64,000 nucleotides of DNA from Pseudomonas sp. SL4(2022) (GCF_026625725.1 NZ_CP113060.1:3478001-3542000); one strand, 5' to 3'; positions 43,333 to 54,659 are shown, counted from the stretch's first letter. The notes: a model not told the origin generated them from the letters alone. Numbers and translations: made by a program.

Positions 43333-43812
43333 ATGGGAATGCGTTTCCAGGCGATCATTCGTGCTGTGGCTGGCGTAGGCATGGGTCTGATTCTGGCCGG
43401 GTGTGCTGAAGACATAGGCGTCGATCAATATGGACGAAAGGTAGCGGTTGAGCGCCTGGAAGGCCAGTGGTTAGTGATTAATTACTGGGCGCAATGGTGT
43501 GCGCCATGCCGTACCGAGATTCCTGAGCTCAATGCCCTGGAAATGCAGCTCAAGGCGCAATCCGTGCAGGTGCTCGGTGTGAATTTCGATGGGCTGCAGG
43601 GTGAGAAGCTGAGCCGGGCGGCCCAGGACATGGGCATTACCTTCACGGTACTGGCACGGGACCCGGCCGAACGTTATCAGTTGCCACGTGCAGAGGTGCT
43701 GCCCGTGACGTATCTCGTCGATCCCCAAGGGCGGATGCGCGAGCGTTTGCTGGGCGAGCAGACGGCCGCCGGTTTGCTAACACGTCTGGCCGCGCTCAAG
43801 GCTGAGGAGTAG
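43333..43812 (+). CDS. TlpA-type thioredoxin-like lipoprotein
   Basis: 159 residues. Signal sequence with lipobox 'LILAGC', then a thioredoxin fold with active site 'WAQWCAPCRTEIPEL' and the cis-Pro segment 'EVLPVTYLVD'. A lipid-anchored thiol-disulfide reductase facing the periplasm is inferred. Several start codons are close together (43312, 43333, 43339); I chose 43333 because ggggg lies eight bases before it. Acylphosphatase follows three bases after the stop. Confidence 0.88.
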   Translation: MGMRFQAIIRAVAGVGMGLILAGCAEDIGVDQYGRKVAVERLEGQWLVINYWAQWCAPCRTEIPELNALEMQLKAQSVQVLGVNFDGLQGEKLSRAAQDMGITFTVLARDPAERYQLPRAEVLPVTYLVDPQGRMRERLLGEQTAAGLLTRLAALKAEE

Positions 43813-43815
43813 GTG

Positions 43816-44091
43816 ATGGCGCATGTTTGCATGCATGGCTATGTCAGTGGGGATGTTCAGGGTGTGCGTTTTCGGCAAACGACAGCGGAGCAGGCCGAAC
43901 GCCTTGAGCTAAGTGGCTGGGTGCGCAACCTGGAGGATGGTCGGGTTGAAGTGCTGTTTGAGGGTGATGACGCCGCTGTGAGCGAATTGGCCAGTTGGCT
44001 GCAGAGCGGGCCGCAAGCCGCGCGGGTCACAGGTCTGGAACTGCATGAGCAGGCCGTCCAGGGGATTGCCGGGTTTATTGTGCGGCGTTAG
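43816..44091 (+). CDS. acyP: Acylphosphatase
   Basis: 91 residues, usual size. The phosphate-binding loop is 'GDVQGVRFR' with catalytic Arg, and the catalytic Asn is in 'GWVRNLEDGRVEV'. It hydrolyses acyl phosphates such as acetyl phosphate; physiological role in bacteria is unclear. GAGGAG sits about eight bases upstream inside the end of the thioredoxin gene, so the two are coupled. Confidence 0.93.
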   Translation: MAHVCMHGYVSGDVQGVRFRQTTAEQAERLELSGWVRNLEDGRVEVLFEGDDAAVSELASWLQSGPQAARVTGLELHEQAVQGIAGFIVRR

Positions 44092-44096
44092 TCCAC

Positions 44097-44669
44097 TCAG
44101 GGTTTGACGTACCAGAAGTCATGCCAGAAACCGACCACCTTGGCCGGATAGGCATGTTTGCCGAGACTGCCGTTATAGCGTGCCAGCGCGCGATGCAGAT
44201 CGCCGTTTTCCTTGCGCAGATAGAAACTGAGGATGGTGCAGCCGTAGCGCAGGTTTGTGGCATTGTCTGTGAGGTTGTCATGCGGCCGTCCCAGCTCGGC
44301 TTTCCAGAACGGCATCACCTGCATCATGCCCTGAGCGCCGACTGAAGAAATGGCGAAGCGATCGAAATGGCTCTCGGCATGGATCAGGGCAATCACCAAA
44401 TCAGGACGCAAACCAGCCTTGCTGGCTTCGCGATGTACGAGCCGTAGCAGGCTCAAGCGGTCCTCTGCATCTGGAACATAGCGACGCATGCGCGTCGACA
44501 TATCCAACAGCCAGACTTCGGCATCGAAGCGATCCTGAAAACTGTCGGCCTGCACCACTGCCTGCTGCAATAAGCGGCGCAGTTCCGGTTCAGGTGCCTG
44601 GCGCACGTCTGCCTGGCTCATCCCCCACCACAGTAGGCCTAGGAGGGCACAGATCAAGCGTTGCCGCAT
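44097..44669 (-). CDS. Lytic transglycosylase (SLT family)
   Basis: 190 residues with a signal peptide (ending 'GMSQADV'). The SLT domain has the catalytic Glu in 'ALIHAESHFDRFAISSVGAQ' and the conserved 'GMMQVMPFW' and 'ARYNGS' motifs. It cleaves murein glycan strands to anhydromuropeptides in the periplasm. It follows the lipoprotein gene by only six bases on the same strand. Confidence 0.92.
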   Translation of the reverse strand: MRQRLICALLGLLWWGMSQADVRQAPEPELRRLLQQAVVQADSFQDRFDAEVWLLDMSTRMRRYVPDAEDRLSLLRLVHREASKAGLRPDLVIALIHAESHFDRFAISSVGAQGMMQVMPFWKAELGRPHDNLTDNATNLRYGCTILSFYLRKENGDLHRALARYNGSLGKHAYPAKVVGFWHDFWYVKP

Positions 44670-44675
44670 GAGTGG

Positions 44676-45629
44676 TCAGTCGTGGCCGGGATCGGCGACC
44701 AGGCGTCCGGCATCTCTGGTCAGAGCTAGCAGGAAGATCTTCTGTAGCTCTGGATCGTTGCGCGTCAGCTCGATCAGGCTCTGTTCCAGCTCGCTGGCTT
44801 CTTCCTCCAGGCCAAGTTCCGACAGGCGTTTGACCCGGTGTACCCACTGGGCCACGTCGTCACCTTCAAGGTCGGCGTAGATCAGCTCATGGGCTTCCTG
44901 CAGCTTACCGCGCAAGGTGCGGCTGACCAGCAGGGAGGCGTCGGCGCGGGCTGAGCCCTGGTCATCTTCGACGGTCAGTAGTAGCGTGCTGATGCGTGCG
45001 ACATCCTGTTCGGCAAATGGGCTGTCGAGCAGATTCAGGCGCAGGATGCCGTTGCGGTCAGTGAGCAGCTCATGCGTCTGCTCGCCCGCCTTGACCTGCA
45101 CGGGGCGTTCCGCCCAGGGCAGGCTGGAGTATTCCATGCGTGCATCCTGGCGGCGTTCTTCGAGGCTGGCGAGGTTCTGCTGCGAGCGGCCATTGGATTC
45201 GACATTCATTGCCGGGTTGATGCCAGCAAAGCCGTAACTGATCCAGTCCTTGGTGACGGTATCCGGCAGGCTGCCCAGCAGCACCACGTTAAGCACGTTG
45301 GCGCCAATGCCGCCGACAATCGCCAGTGCCCCGAGTGGTACTTCATACAGTTCACGCCAGGGCTGGTAGGGCGTGTAGCGATCGTAACGGCGTGTCACAT
45401 CAAAGGCAGTAACTTCAAATGTTTTCTGCTCATGCACGCGTACGCGGCGTTGTGGCAACTCCAGGACACGTGGCTCACCGACATCAATCTGCAGGCTGTG
45501 ATCGAGCAACTTACGCTCGACGCGTTCCTCATGCTCGCTGCGTTGCGGCAACTGGTTGGCGCAACCGCTGAGTAGCAGGGAGCCACCCAGCAGGGTGGCG
45601 ATGAGGCTGAGGGTGCTTCGCTTGAACAT
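44676..45629 (-). CDS. Hypothetical outer-membrane-type lipoprotein
   Basis: 317 residues with a lipoprotein signal peptide (lipobox LLSGC, Cys at about 23). One hydrophobic stretch at about 97-118 (LGALAIVGGIGANVLNVVLL) could be membrane-associated. The C-terminal third is helical and acidic. Family not recognised. It forms an operon with the transglycosylase and lies next to proS. Confidence 0.82.
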   Translation of the reverse strand: MFKRSTLSLIATLLGGSLLLSGCANQLPQRSEHEERVERKLLDHSLQIDVGEPRVLELPQRRVRVHEQKTFEVTAFDVTRRYDRYTPYQPWRELYEVPLGALAIVGGIGANVLNVVLLGSLPDTVTKDWISYGFAGINPAMNVESNGRSQQNLASLEERRQDARMEYSSLPWAERPVQVKAGEQTHELLTDRNGILRLNLLDSPFAEQDVARISTLLLTVEDDQGSARADASLLVSRTLRGKLQEAHELIYADLEGDDVAQWVHRVKRLSELGLEEEASELEQSLIELTRNDPELQKIFLLALTRDAGRLVADPGHD

Positions 45630-45655
45630 GACGACTCTTGCTAAAAGGGCTGAGA

Positions 45656-47371
<1,716 letters not shown>

Positions 47372-47478
47372 ATTTGGCTGTTCTGTCGGTTGCAAGAGAT
47401 TTTGAATGGCCCGCATTGTACGGTGCCTGTACAGATGCGTACAGGATGCTGATGGCGCAAGGCCAAAGGAGATAAAAG

Positions 47479-47895
47479 GTGTCGAGTTTAACGGCAGGGC
47501 AGGTGCAGGCACTCATTCGCGCAGGATTGCCGATGGCAGAGGATATCAACCTGTGTATCGATCAGCTGGACGCTGCGGGGGCAATGGCGCGCGTACCGTT
47601 TCACAGCAAGTTGGTAAGGCCTGGTGGCACTTTGTCCGGCCCAACCATTATGGCGCTGGCTGATGCCGCGATGTATGCGGTGGTGTTGGGTCGTCTTGGG
47701 CGAGTGGAAATGGCCGTGACGTCAAATTTAAACATCAACTTTCTGGTTAAGCCCAAACCGGTTGATCTGTTGGCGCATGCACAAATTTTAAGACTCAGTC
47801 GCCGGCAGGCTGTTTGTGAGGTGTCGGTGTACTCACTGGGTAATGAGGACGAATTGGTAGCCCATGTCACGGGGACTTATGCCTTGCCGTTGTAG
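47479..47895 (+). CDS. PaaI-type hotdog thioesterase
   Basis: 138 residues, one hotdog domain. The helix and loop '[21 protein letters not shown]' holds the catalytic Asp, with the later '[13 protein letters not shown]' strand. It hydrolyses an acyl-CoA of unknown identity. GTG start preceded by AAGGAG at good distance. Confidence 0.88.
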   Translation: MSSLTAGQVQALIRAGLPMAEDINLCIDQLDAAGAMARVPFHSKLVRPGGTLSGPTIMALADAAMYAVVLGRLGRVEMAVTSNLNINFLVKPKPVDLLAHAQILRLSRRQAVCEVSVYSLGNEDELVAHVTGTYALPL

Positions 47896-47908
47896 TTTTG
47901 GCAGGCAA

Positions 47909-47936
47909 GAAAAAGCCCGGCACAAGCCGGGCTTTT
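47909..47936. terminator. Bidirectional terminator
   Basis: aaaagcccggcacaagccgg gctttt between the convergent thioesterase and porin genes. Confidence 0.85.
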
Positions 47937-47959
47937 CTTAACCAACTAAGCAGTCTGGA

Positions 47960-49270
47960 TTACAGAACGCTCAGCGGGTACTCGATGATCAAGCGGGTAT
48001 CGTTCAGATCGCGACCAAAGTTGGCGCGGTATGTAGCATGGCGAACGCGGAAGGACAGGTCTTTTGCTGCGCCTTCTTGGATGACGTACTTGCTCTCCAA
48101 GTTGAGCTCGTGACGTTTACCGTCGCCGGCACCGGCGTCACGTACACCGTCGATGTCAGTGCTGGTGATGTAGCGGGTCATGAAGCTCAGGCCTGGGACG
48201 CCGAAGGTGGCCATGTTGAGGTCATAGCGAGCTTGCCAAGATTTTTCGTCTTTAAGCTCGTAATCGCCGATCTGTACTGAGTTATTCAGGTAAACAGCGC
48301 CGCCGCCATCAATACCGTATACATAGCCAGTGTCGCCGTTGGATTTCTGGTAAGCAACGGTGAACTTGTGGCCACCGATAGCGTAGGAGGGGGCGATACT
48401 CCAGATACTGTTATCGATGACACCAGAGCGATTCTGGCCATCATCGGTTGTACGGTAGTAATTGAAGTCCAGGCCGAAGGATTGCTCGTTGCCCAAATCT
48501 TGGCCGTAATTCAAGTTCAGGTAGCGCTTTTTGAAGTGTTCTTCGACATCAGAGAAGAATACTGCACCGCTGAAGTTATCGGTGAATGAGTAGTTAGCGC
48601 CGATGATGTTCGCGGAGGTTAAGCCTGGATTTTTAACGCCGTCGTCGTTACGGCCATTAATTCCATCACGACCAGTGCCGGTTTGGCTGCTAAGAGCAGT
48701 GAAGCGGCCAGCAGTAAGTGTCAAGCCAGAAATTTCGTCGCTGGTCAGCAAAGTGCCAGTCGCTACTTCTGGAAGAATACGGCTGTCATCGGTCGAGAAA
48801 ACTGGGGTGTCGACCATCATGTTGCCGTACTTGAGTACGCTGTCGGACACGCGGAATTTAACTGCGCCACCAACTTCGCTTTGAGTGTCTTCAGCTTCGC
48901 CAAGATCGTTTTCAGCGAAAAGACCATTGCCTTGACGGCCGTCACCAGTGTCCAGTTTGATGCTGCTCAGGGAGTGAGCATCAACACCAACGCCAACGGT
49001 GCCTTGAGTGAAGCCAGATTCGAACATTAGGCGTACGCCTAAGCCGAAATCTTCACGATAGCCTTTGCGATCGCCCTTAGCATCGTTTGCAGTGCTTTCA
49101 TAGCTAGCGCCGTGCTTGAAATCACGGTTCATGTACAGCGCACGGTTGAAGATGTCGAAGCTGCTGTCTTCAACAAAGCCCTTGGATTCGGACTGGCTGG
49201 AAGCCACTGCCATTTGGGTGGTGCCCGCTGCTACTGCGAGGGCGATTACGCTCCACTTCATCACTTGCAT
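47960..49270 (-). CDS. OprD-family outer-membrane porin
   Basis: 436 residues: signal peptide (MQVMKWSVIALAVAAGTTQMAVA), then an 18-strand barrel. The family's opening 'GFVEDSSFDIFNRALYMNRD' and the mid 'DTPVFSTDDSRILPEVATG' segment are clear, and it ends in a C-terminal aromatic-free 'EYPLSVL'. OprD/OccK porins take up amino acids or aromatic acids. Substrate not predictable. ATG 49270 has GGAG eight bases upstream. Confidence 0.93.
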   Translation of the reverse strand: MQVMKWSVIALAVAAGTTQMAVASSQSESKGFVEDSSFDIFNRALYMNRDFKHGASYESTANDAKGDRKGYREDFGLGVRLMFESGFTQGTVGVGVDAHSLSSIKLDTGDGRQGNGLFAENDLGEAEDTQSEVGGAVKFRVSDSVLKYGNMMVDTPVFSTDDSRILPEVATGTLLTSDEISGLTLTAGRFTALSSQTGTGRDGINGRNDDGVKNPGLTSANIIGANYSFTDNFSGAVFFSDVEEHFKKRYLNLNYGQDLGNEQSFGLDFNYYRTTDDGQNRSGVIDNSIWSIAPSYAIGGHKFTVAYQKSNGDTGYVYGIDGGGAVYLNNSVQIGDYELKDEKSWQARYDLNMATFGVPGLSFMTRYITSTDIDGVRDAGAGDGKRHELNLESKYVIQEGAAKDLSFRVRHATYRANFGRDLNDTRLIIEYPLSVL

Positions 49271-50012
49271 CGTGATTGCTCCTTTGGTTTAGAAAAGTTG
49301 CGCCGTCCGGCTGGTTGTTATAAGGACGACTCTTTCTTTTTGTGTCGGCGGTAACTTATAGCACGCTGCCAATGTTGGCGATAGTTGCAATCTATTCATT
49401 ACGATTTCTTCACGGCTGTGTCGCAAAAGCTTATGAGTCATGTCGCATTTTTGTAGATGCACTGGGCGTGATCACAGTCAAAGCTGACGGATTTTTGCGC
49501 CTGAATGTTGGTCGCATGGGCTGCCAAACGGTGCAGGTCGATTCGTCACAGTTTGTTTAGCAATAGTCGTGCACAAAACCCTAAAATCTGAATTTTTATC
49601 TTCGATTCGATCTTTCACATCAAGATTTTCGGGGGTTGCGTCGGTTTACGTCAGGTTTTTCAGCGGTTCCATCTGTTTTTTATGGGGCTGATAGGTGTTT
49701 TTCTGGGCTGATTCTGTTCTGTTTTCAATTGCTTGCTGTCTTGCGCTTGTGGGGCGGCAGGAGGCTGTTCTGTGAGGATTACCGAAGGGAACAGTTTTGG
49801 TGCACTTGTTTGGGGTGGTATTGGGGTGTGCTGTCTATTGGTGCGCTGAGGTGGGCCTGGTTCGCGGGTGCCACGTTTTCAGCTTCGGCGTATCCTGCTC
49901 GGCCCATACTTACTGCCTGGGCGGCAGTAAGGTGGCTGACCAAGTATTGCTGTGTGCTGGGTTCGAATGCGTTCAATACTGAGTCAGTGGGTTTTCTAAT
50001 AGGTGGATGGTT
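49271..50012. other. Intergenic region of about 740 bp
   Basis: AT-richer than its surroundings. It must hold the porin promoter region on the left and the HIT-gene promoter on the right. Frames of up to 150 codons (49636-50088 plus strand) have poor composition (Trp/Cys-rich, overlapping the HIT gene) and no ribosome binding site, so I see no gene here. Confidence 0.6.
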
Positions 50013-50438
50013 ATGTTCGTTCTGGATTCACGTTTGCAGCAAGATACAGTCTGGGTCGGGGATTACCCGTTATGCAGCCTGCTGCTGATGAATGATGCGC
50101 AGTACCCCTGGTTTATCCTAGTGCCACGTCGTGAAGATGTCAGTGAGCTTTTCCAGCTGGATGGTGCTGACCAGTTGCAGCTATGGCAGGAAACCAATGG
50201 TCTTGCCGAAGTACTCAAGGATTGTTTTGCAGCGGACAAAATGAATGTCGCGACCTTGGGCAATGTGGTGAGTCAGCTGCATATGCATGTCATCGTTCGG
50301 CGTCGCGAGGATGTCGCGTGGCCAGCGCCTGTTTGGGGTAAGCATCCAGCGCAGCCATACACGCCTGAGCAATTGGCCGTATTGAAAGCCCGTTTACGCC
50401 TGGTTTTGACCGGGAATTTTTCTTTTGCTGAGAGCTGA
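50013..50438 (+). CDS. HIT-domain protein
   Basis: 141 residues. The HIT motif is 'VVSQLHMHVIVRR', with Gln in place of the first His of the classical triad while the two later histidines, including the nucleotidyl acceptor, are kept. Hydrolase of dinucleotides or AMP conjugates, substrate unknown. ATG 50013 chosen since AGGTGG precedes it by six to seven bases; ATG 50007 overlaps that site. Ends just before slyX. Confidence 0.9.
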   Translation: MFVLDSRLQQDTVWVGDYPLCSLLLMNDAQYPWFILVPRREDVSELFQLDGADQLQLWQETNGLAEVLKDCFAADKMNVATLGNVVSQLHMHVIVRRREDVAWPAPVWGKHPAQPYTPEQLAVLKARLRLVLTGNFSFAES

Positions 50439-50441
50439 CTG

Positions 50442-50648
50442 GTGGACATAGACGAACGCATTAACGACTTGCAAAGCCGTTTGGCCTTTCAGGACGACAC
50501 TATTCAGGCGCTCAATGATGCGCTGGTGGCGCAACAGCGGCTTCTGGAGCGCTTGCAGCTGCAGGTGGCTGCGTTGATCAAGCGTCAGGATGAAGTGAGT
50601 TCGCAGTTCGGAATGGCTGAGGATGAGGCGCCGCCGCCCCATTATTGA
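50442..50648 (+). CDS. slyX: SlyX protein
   Basis: 68 residues, GTG start. Nearly all one coiled coil ([20 protein letters not shown] and on), ending in the characteristic 'PPPHY'. Function unknown. It follows the HIT gene by three bases and probably forms one transcript with it, ended by a strong terminator. Confidence 0.9.
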   Translation: MDIDERINDLQSRLAFQDDTIQALNDALVAQQRLLERLQLQVAALIKRQDEVSSQFGMAEDEAPPPHY

Positions 50649-50656
50649 TTAGCTGT

Positions 50657-50697
50657 AAAACGCAAAAGGCCCGCAGTGTGCGGGCCTTTTGCGTTTA
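50657..50697. terminator. Bidirectional terminator with long stem
   Basis: aaaacgcaaaaggcccgcag and its complement tgcgggccttttgcgttt form a stem of about 17 bp between slyX and the convergent cold-shock-domain gene. Confidence 0.88.
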
Positions 50698-50702
50698 TGC
50701 GA

Positions 50703-51305
50703 TTAACGTCGTGCAGGCAGTGCGGCGATGACGTCTTCGGCTTGCAAGCCTTTGTCGCGTTGCATGACGGCGAACTCAACGCGTTGGCCTTCGACCAGTA
50801 CACGGTGACCTTCACCGCGAATGGCGCGAAAGTGCACGAAGATATCGTCACCCGAGTCGCGGGAGATAAAGCCGAAGCCTTTAGAGGTGTTAAACCACTT
50901 TACAGTGCCGGTCTCGCGGTCTCCGAGGTCGTGCTGGGCTGTGCTGCTGCGCGATTTAAGGCGCAGATTGGTCGCGAGGTGGATTGCGACTGCAACTGCG
51001 ATGATAGTGAGGCTAAAGGCGCTTGACGGGTGTTCGGCGATTACGGGTAGCGGGGCGAGCAGGATCAGTGCTTGCAATAGTGTGCCCAGTACCAGAAGGG
51101 CTGAGACCAGGTTTTGTGCGGGGTGGCGTAGTCCTGCATGCCAGATTGGAAGTTGTGGTGCGAGCAGCAGGTTAAGGAAGCCGAACAGCGCAAGACTGAG
51201 GGCTTCAGGGTGTTGCACTAACGATGCGGCAGCGGAAGTGAAGGATGGCGCGAAGGACAGCAGCAGGGCTAAGGCGCCCGTCAGAAGGTGGACAATTTTC
51301 AACAT
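50703..51305 (-). CDS. Membrane protein with C-terminal cold-shock domain
   Basis: 200 residues. Three to four membrane segments (about 6-25, 35-52, 65-85 and 92-112) are followed by a complete cold-shock domain (about 130-195) with both RNA-binding motifs, 'KGFGFI' and 'DIFVHF'. The domain faces the cytosol by the positive-inside rule (RLKSRSS before it). A nucleic-acid-binding domain tethered to the membrane is unusual, though Pseudomonas relatives exist. Start uncertain: ATG 51305 or GTG 51320; neither has a strong ribosome binding site. Confidence 0.87.
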   Translation of the reverse strand: MLKIVHLLTGALALLLSFAPSFTSAAASLVQHPEALSLALFGFLNLLLAPQLPIWHAGLRHPAQNLVSALLVLGTLLQALILLAPLPVIAEHPSSAFSLTIIAVAVAIHLATNLRLKSRSSTAQHDLGDRETGTVKWFNTSKGFGFISRDSGDDIFVHFRAIRGEGHRVLVEGQRVEFAVMQRDKGLQAEDVIAALPARR

Positions 51306-51463
51306 GTTCAGTGAGCTCACTTAATTTCAATAACCATCAGAAAAGAGCGGGTTGCGTCGGTATGTTGCCTGCAGAAGGACGCTAGATGCCAGCTCGTGCG
51401 CTTGGGTATGGACAGAACCCAGTCACGCGGGCGTATTTAACAGTAAAGAAGAGGGGTTCTCAA

Positions 51464-52531
51464 TCAAGCCCTTAGCGCTGTTTGGTCGGTCGAAGGGCTG
51501 ACTCGGTTGCGACCCTCGCGTTTGGCTTGGTAGAGCGCATCGTCAGCTCTGGTCAGCAGTGTTTCCAGGGTGTCTCCCGGAATTGCGAGTGCATATCCAA
51601 ATGAGGCGGTAATGCTGTCAAGAACCTCGTCGGTACGACGCACTTTGATGCGCAATGACTGGATCTTTAAACGAAGCTGTTCTGCAAAGGCATGAGCCGT
51701 TGCGTTATCGCAGCAGTCGCGCAGGATGATGCAAAATTCTTCGCCGCCGTATCGTGCGGCAATCGCACGTGCGGGGAGTAAGTCGCGCAGCAGTTGACCA
51801 ACATGTTGTAGGACGCGGTCACCCAGCGGGTGGCCGTACTGATCGTTGAATTGCTTGAAGTGATCGATGTCCAGCATGACGAGGGCTACGCCATCGTGTT
51901 CGCTGCTCAGTGTTTGTTCCAGTAGTCGGCTGAATGCATTGCGATTGAATACCTGGGTCAGGCTATCCAGGGTGGCTGCAATATGCGCGCGCTCAAGTTG
52001 GCTGCGCAGGCTTTTGATTTCCTGCTGGGCGGCATTCAGGCGATAGAGGAATTTATCCTGCTGGTCCTGCATCAGTTGGGTGCTTTGCTGCAGTTCGGTC
52101 AGTACGTTGGGCAGGTCATCAATTATGGGTTCCTGCAGGGCGGCGAGGCCGTGCTCCAGGCTGAGCTGATAGTTGCGACTGCCAATGATGCTGCGCGATA
52201 CGTTTCCTTCGATGTCATCGACCAGTTCGATGACCTGTTGCTGGCCTGCGCGTGCTTCTTCGAGTTCGCCGTGAATGATGTAGTCACGAAAGAGTTTGGC
52301 TGCTGTTTCAGGGGGGAAGCAGTCAAAGTCGGCGACGGTCTTGTCTAGGCGGCGATTGAGTTCAGGCTCCAGCCCTTTGCTATAGGTGTACCAGAGGGCG
52401 TAATGCACGGGGGTCGGTGGAATGTCATGGCGCATCATCAGCGGTACCGCCTTTTTCAGGAGTGCCGCAGCATCGCGGGTTTCCTCGGGGTACAGCTCAA
52501 GAATGCTGGGGGCTTTTTTCGGGTTGTTCAT
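51464..52531 (-). CDS. Diguanylate cyclase (GGDEF domain)
   Basis: 355 residues. An N-terminal helical region of about 180 residues ends in a coiled coil (LNAAQQEIKSLRSQLE), leading to a GGDEF domain with 'DSLTQVFNRNAF', metal Asp in 'VMLDIDHFKQFNDQYGHPLG' and active-site loop 'RYGGEEF'. It should make c-di-GMP in the cytosol. The inhibitory RxxD I-site that usually lies five residues before GGEEF is absent (PARA there), so product inhibition is not expected at that site. Confidence 0.93.
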   Translation of the reverse strand: MNNPKKAPSILELYPEETRDAAALLKKAVPLMMRHDIPPTPVHYALWYTYSKGLEPELNRRLDKTVADFDCFPPETAAKLFRDYIIHGELEEARAGQQQVIELVDDIEGNVSRSIIGSRNYQLSLEHGLAALQEPIIDDLPNVLTELQQSTQLMQDQQDKFLYRLNAAQQEIKSLRSQLERAHIAATLDSLTQVFNRNAFSRLLEQTLSSEHDGVALVMLDIDHFKQFNDQYGHPLGDRVLQHVGQLLRDLLPARAIAARYGGEEFCIILRDCCDNATAHAFAEQLRLKIQSLRIKVRRTDEVLDSITASFGYALAIPGDTLETLLTRADDALYQAKREGRNRVSPSTDQTALRA

Positions 52532-52592
52532 GCATGTCACAGATCAAGTTGCAATTGGCCAAAGCATAGAACAGCAGCTGCCTGGCGCATAG

Positions 52593-52620
52593 GAAAAGGC
52601 CCGTAGAAACGGGCCTTTTC
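52593..52620 (-). terminator. Terminator after dps-like gene
   Basis: aaaaggcccgtagaaacggg cctttt, stem with T run on the minus strand. Confidence 0.82.
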
Positions 52621-52630
52621 CATGATTTAC

Positions 52631-53101
52631 CTAAGCTGCGAGCAGGCTGCGTAGCATCCAGGCGGTTTTTTCATGGACTTGCATGCGCTGGGTCAGAAGG
52701 TCTGCGGTCGGTTCGTCGCTGACTTTGTCCAGTAGCGGGAAAATACCACGCGCGGTACGGACGACTGCTTCCTGGCCTTGCACCAACTGTTTGATCATGT
52801 CCTGGGCGGCAGGCACGCCTTCTTCCTCTTTAATCGATGACAGGCGGGCGTAGGCGGCGTAGGTGCCGGGTGCCGGGAAGCCCAGGGCGCGGATGCGTTC
52901 GGCAATCTGGTCGACAGCCAGCGACAGTTCGGTGTACTGGCCTTCAAACATCAGGTGCAGGGTGTTGAACATCGGGCCGGTGACGTTCCAGTGAAAATTG
53001 TGGGTTTTCAAGTACAGGGTGTAGGTGTCGGCAAGCAGGCGCGAAAGGCCTTCGGCGATGGCAGCGCGGTCTTGCTCGGCAATTCCGATATTGATTTCCA
53101 T
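52631..53101 (-). CDS. Dps-family ferritin-like protein
   Basis: 156 residues, one four-helix bundle. Ferroxidase residues are in '[29 protein letters not shown]' (His, His, Glu) typical of Dps dimer-interface centres. It stores iron and shields DNA from peroxide; the N-terminus is short and not lysine-rich, so DNA binding may be weak. Promoter region upstream (53102-53160) not resolved. Confidence 0.92.
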   Translation of the reverse strand: MEINIGIAEQDRAAIAEGLSRLLADTYTLYLKTHNFHWNVTGPMFNTLHLMFEGQYTELSLAVDQIAERIRALGFPAPGTYAAYARLSSIKEEEGVPAAQDMIKQLVQGQEAVVRTARGIFPLLDKVSDEPTADLLTQRMQVHEKTAWMLRSLLAA

Positions 53102-53249
53102 ACCATTTCTCCTCTCAGGTGGCTTGGGGCTTGGCTGCCCGCTAATAGGTAGAGACTACCATGGGTTTTACCGATCTTTATCGTGGTTTATATCAATGAA
53201 AGTGATGCTTAGAGGCTATTGCTTGGCATGGGTTCAATTGTTCTAGGGA

Positions 53250-54368
53250 TCAGCGGTGCGCCAACTCTGGGTATTGCTGCAGCGTCTGGTTAAAGAGCTC
53301 AACCCAATGAGCGCTGAACTGTCGCCCGGCGAGGTTGTTGATTTCCAGAATGGCGCGTAGCAGTGGGCGTTTGTTCAAGGTTTGATGCGCGCGTTCATGG
53401 GTACGGGCGTCAAAGGTGTCGACGATGTTGATGATCAGGGCGCCGGGGCTGGTTTCAATTTCCTTGAGTCCTTTGGGGTAGCCGCTGCCGTCGGCATGCT
53501 CCTGGTGCTGCAGAGTGATTTCTGCCGCTGCGTCCCAGCGCGGCATGCGTTTGAGCAGGTCATAGGCCAGGCGCGGGTGTGACTGCATCTGTCGGCGTTC
53601 TTCACGGTTGAAATGCGCATCTTTGTGCAGCATGTCCAGCGGCAGAAAGGCCATGCCGAGATCATGCAGGCAGATGGCGGCGGCCAGCTGTGCGGGTTGC
53701 TCGGGGCTGCCGCCGTGTTGGTTGATCGCCAGGCCCAGGTCCAGTTGGCGCAGGCCGCGTCCTTGCCAGAAATGCGAGCGGCGTTCGCTGGCTTGCATCA
53801 GGTCGACAAAGAACAGCAGGTCGGCGTCTGGCTCGATGCCGTAGCGTCTGAGCAGTTCGGTGGCTTCCGTTTCGCTCGTGACGATACGTGCGGGCGGCCG
53901 TGAGCTGGGGTCAAGTTGCTGCAACAGAGCGCTGCGAATACCAATTTGCTGCGTTTTGGGGGCGAGTGCCAGGGCGCTGAGTGCCTGGCTGAGTGCCTGG
54001 CTTTGCGCGGTGCTTAGTTGCGGTTTGGGGCCGCCAAGGGCGTGGCGGATCTGCTCTTTGAGGTGGTCGAGGGTCAGCAGCAGGATATCGCCGAGCAGGC
54101 TGTCGAAATCGAGTTGAGCTTCGCGCAGGCGCGCGAGTACATCTTCCATGGCCTGCGGCACCTTCATCAATGCGTCCAGGCCGATATAGCCGAGGTTGCC
54201 CTTGAGGGTGTGTACCAGGCGAAACAGCTCACGTAGGCGTTCGCTGTCATCGGGCGTGCGTTCCAGTTCGATCAGCAACTGCTCGCAGCGCTGGAACTGT
54301 TCGCTGGACTCCAGGCGAAAATCGGCCAATAAGTCGCTGGGTATTTCAGCCAAATTCGGCGTGGCCAT
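53250..54368 (-). CDS. HPt plus HD-GYP-like signalling protein
   Basis: 372 residues. Residues about 10-105 are an HPt four-helix domain with the phospho-accepting His in 'RLVHTLKGNLGYIG'. Residues about 170-365 are an HD-GYP-like domain: 'ICLHDLGMAFLP' for the HD motif (Met where Lys is usual in HDxGK) and 'HQEHADGSGYP' for the GYP region. HD-GYP proteins hydrolyse c-di-GMP; here a phosphorelay input is implied by the HPt. ATG 54368 has GGGAGAG upstream. It lies near a diguanylate cyclase gene. Confidence 0.88.
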   Translation of the reverse strand: MATPNLAEIPSDLLADFRLESSEQFQRCEQLLIELERTPDDSERLRELFRLVHTLKGNLGYIGLDALMKVPQAMEDVLARLREAQLDFDSLLGDILLLTLDHLKEQIRHALGGPKPQLSTAQSQALSQALSALALAPKTQQIGIRSALLQQLDPSSRPPARIVTSETEATELLRRYGIEPDADLLFFVDLMQASERRSHFWQGRGLRQLDLGLAINQHGGSPEQPAQLAAAICLHDLGMAFLPLDMLHKDAHFNREERRQMQSHPRLAYDLLKRMPRWDAAAEITLQHQEHADGSGYPKGLKEIETSPGALIINIVDTFDARTHERAHQTLNKRPLLRAILEINNLAGRQFSAHWVELFNQTLQQYPELAHR

Positions 54369-54659
54369 AAGCCTCTCCCTATCTCTGTGGTCAGGGCGCT
54401 GCATGCCTGAGTATAGAAGGGCTGGCAAAAGCGCGTGGGCCGGCGGCTGCAAGTGGCGGTCTAACCATATATAATCCCGCGCTTTGCCGCGTTTTGTGGG
54501 GTTTGGCGGGCGGTTGTGCATGCGCCGCTGGTCGTTACCGCCCCTGAAAGGCAGCGCAATTGCGGAAAATGGCGCCTGCGCCAGCCGGTTGTCCGGCCAA
54601 CGAGCGTCGCAGTCACTGCGGCCCAACGAATTCAAGACTCAAGAGAAGCGACTACCACC

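Noticed and set aside
49636..50088. 150-codon frame between the porin and HIT genes
   Set aside because: Overlaps the HIT gene, is rich in Trp and Cys, and lacks a ribosome binding site.
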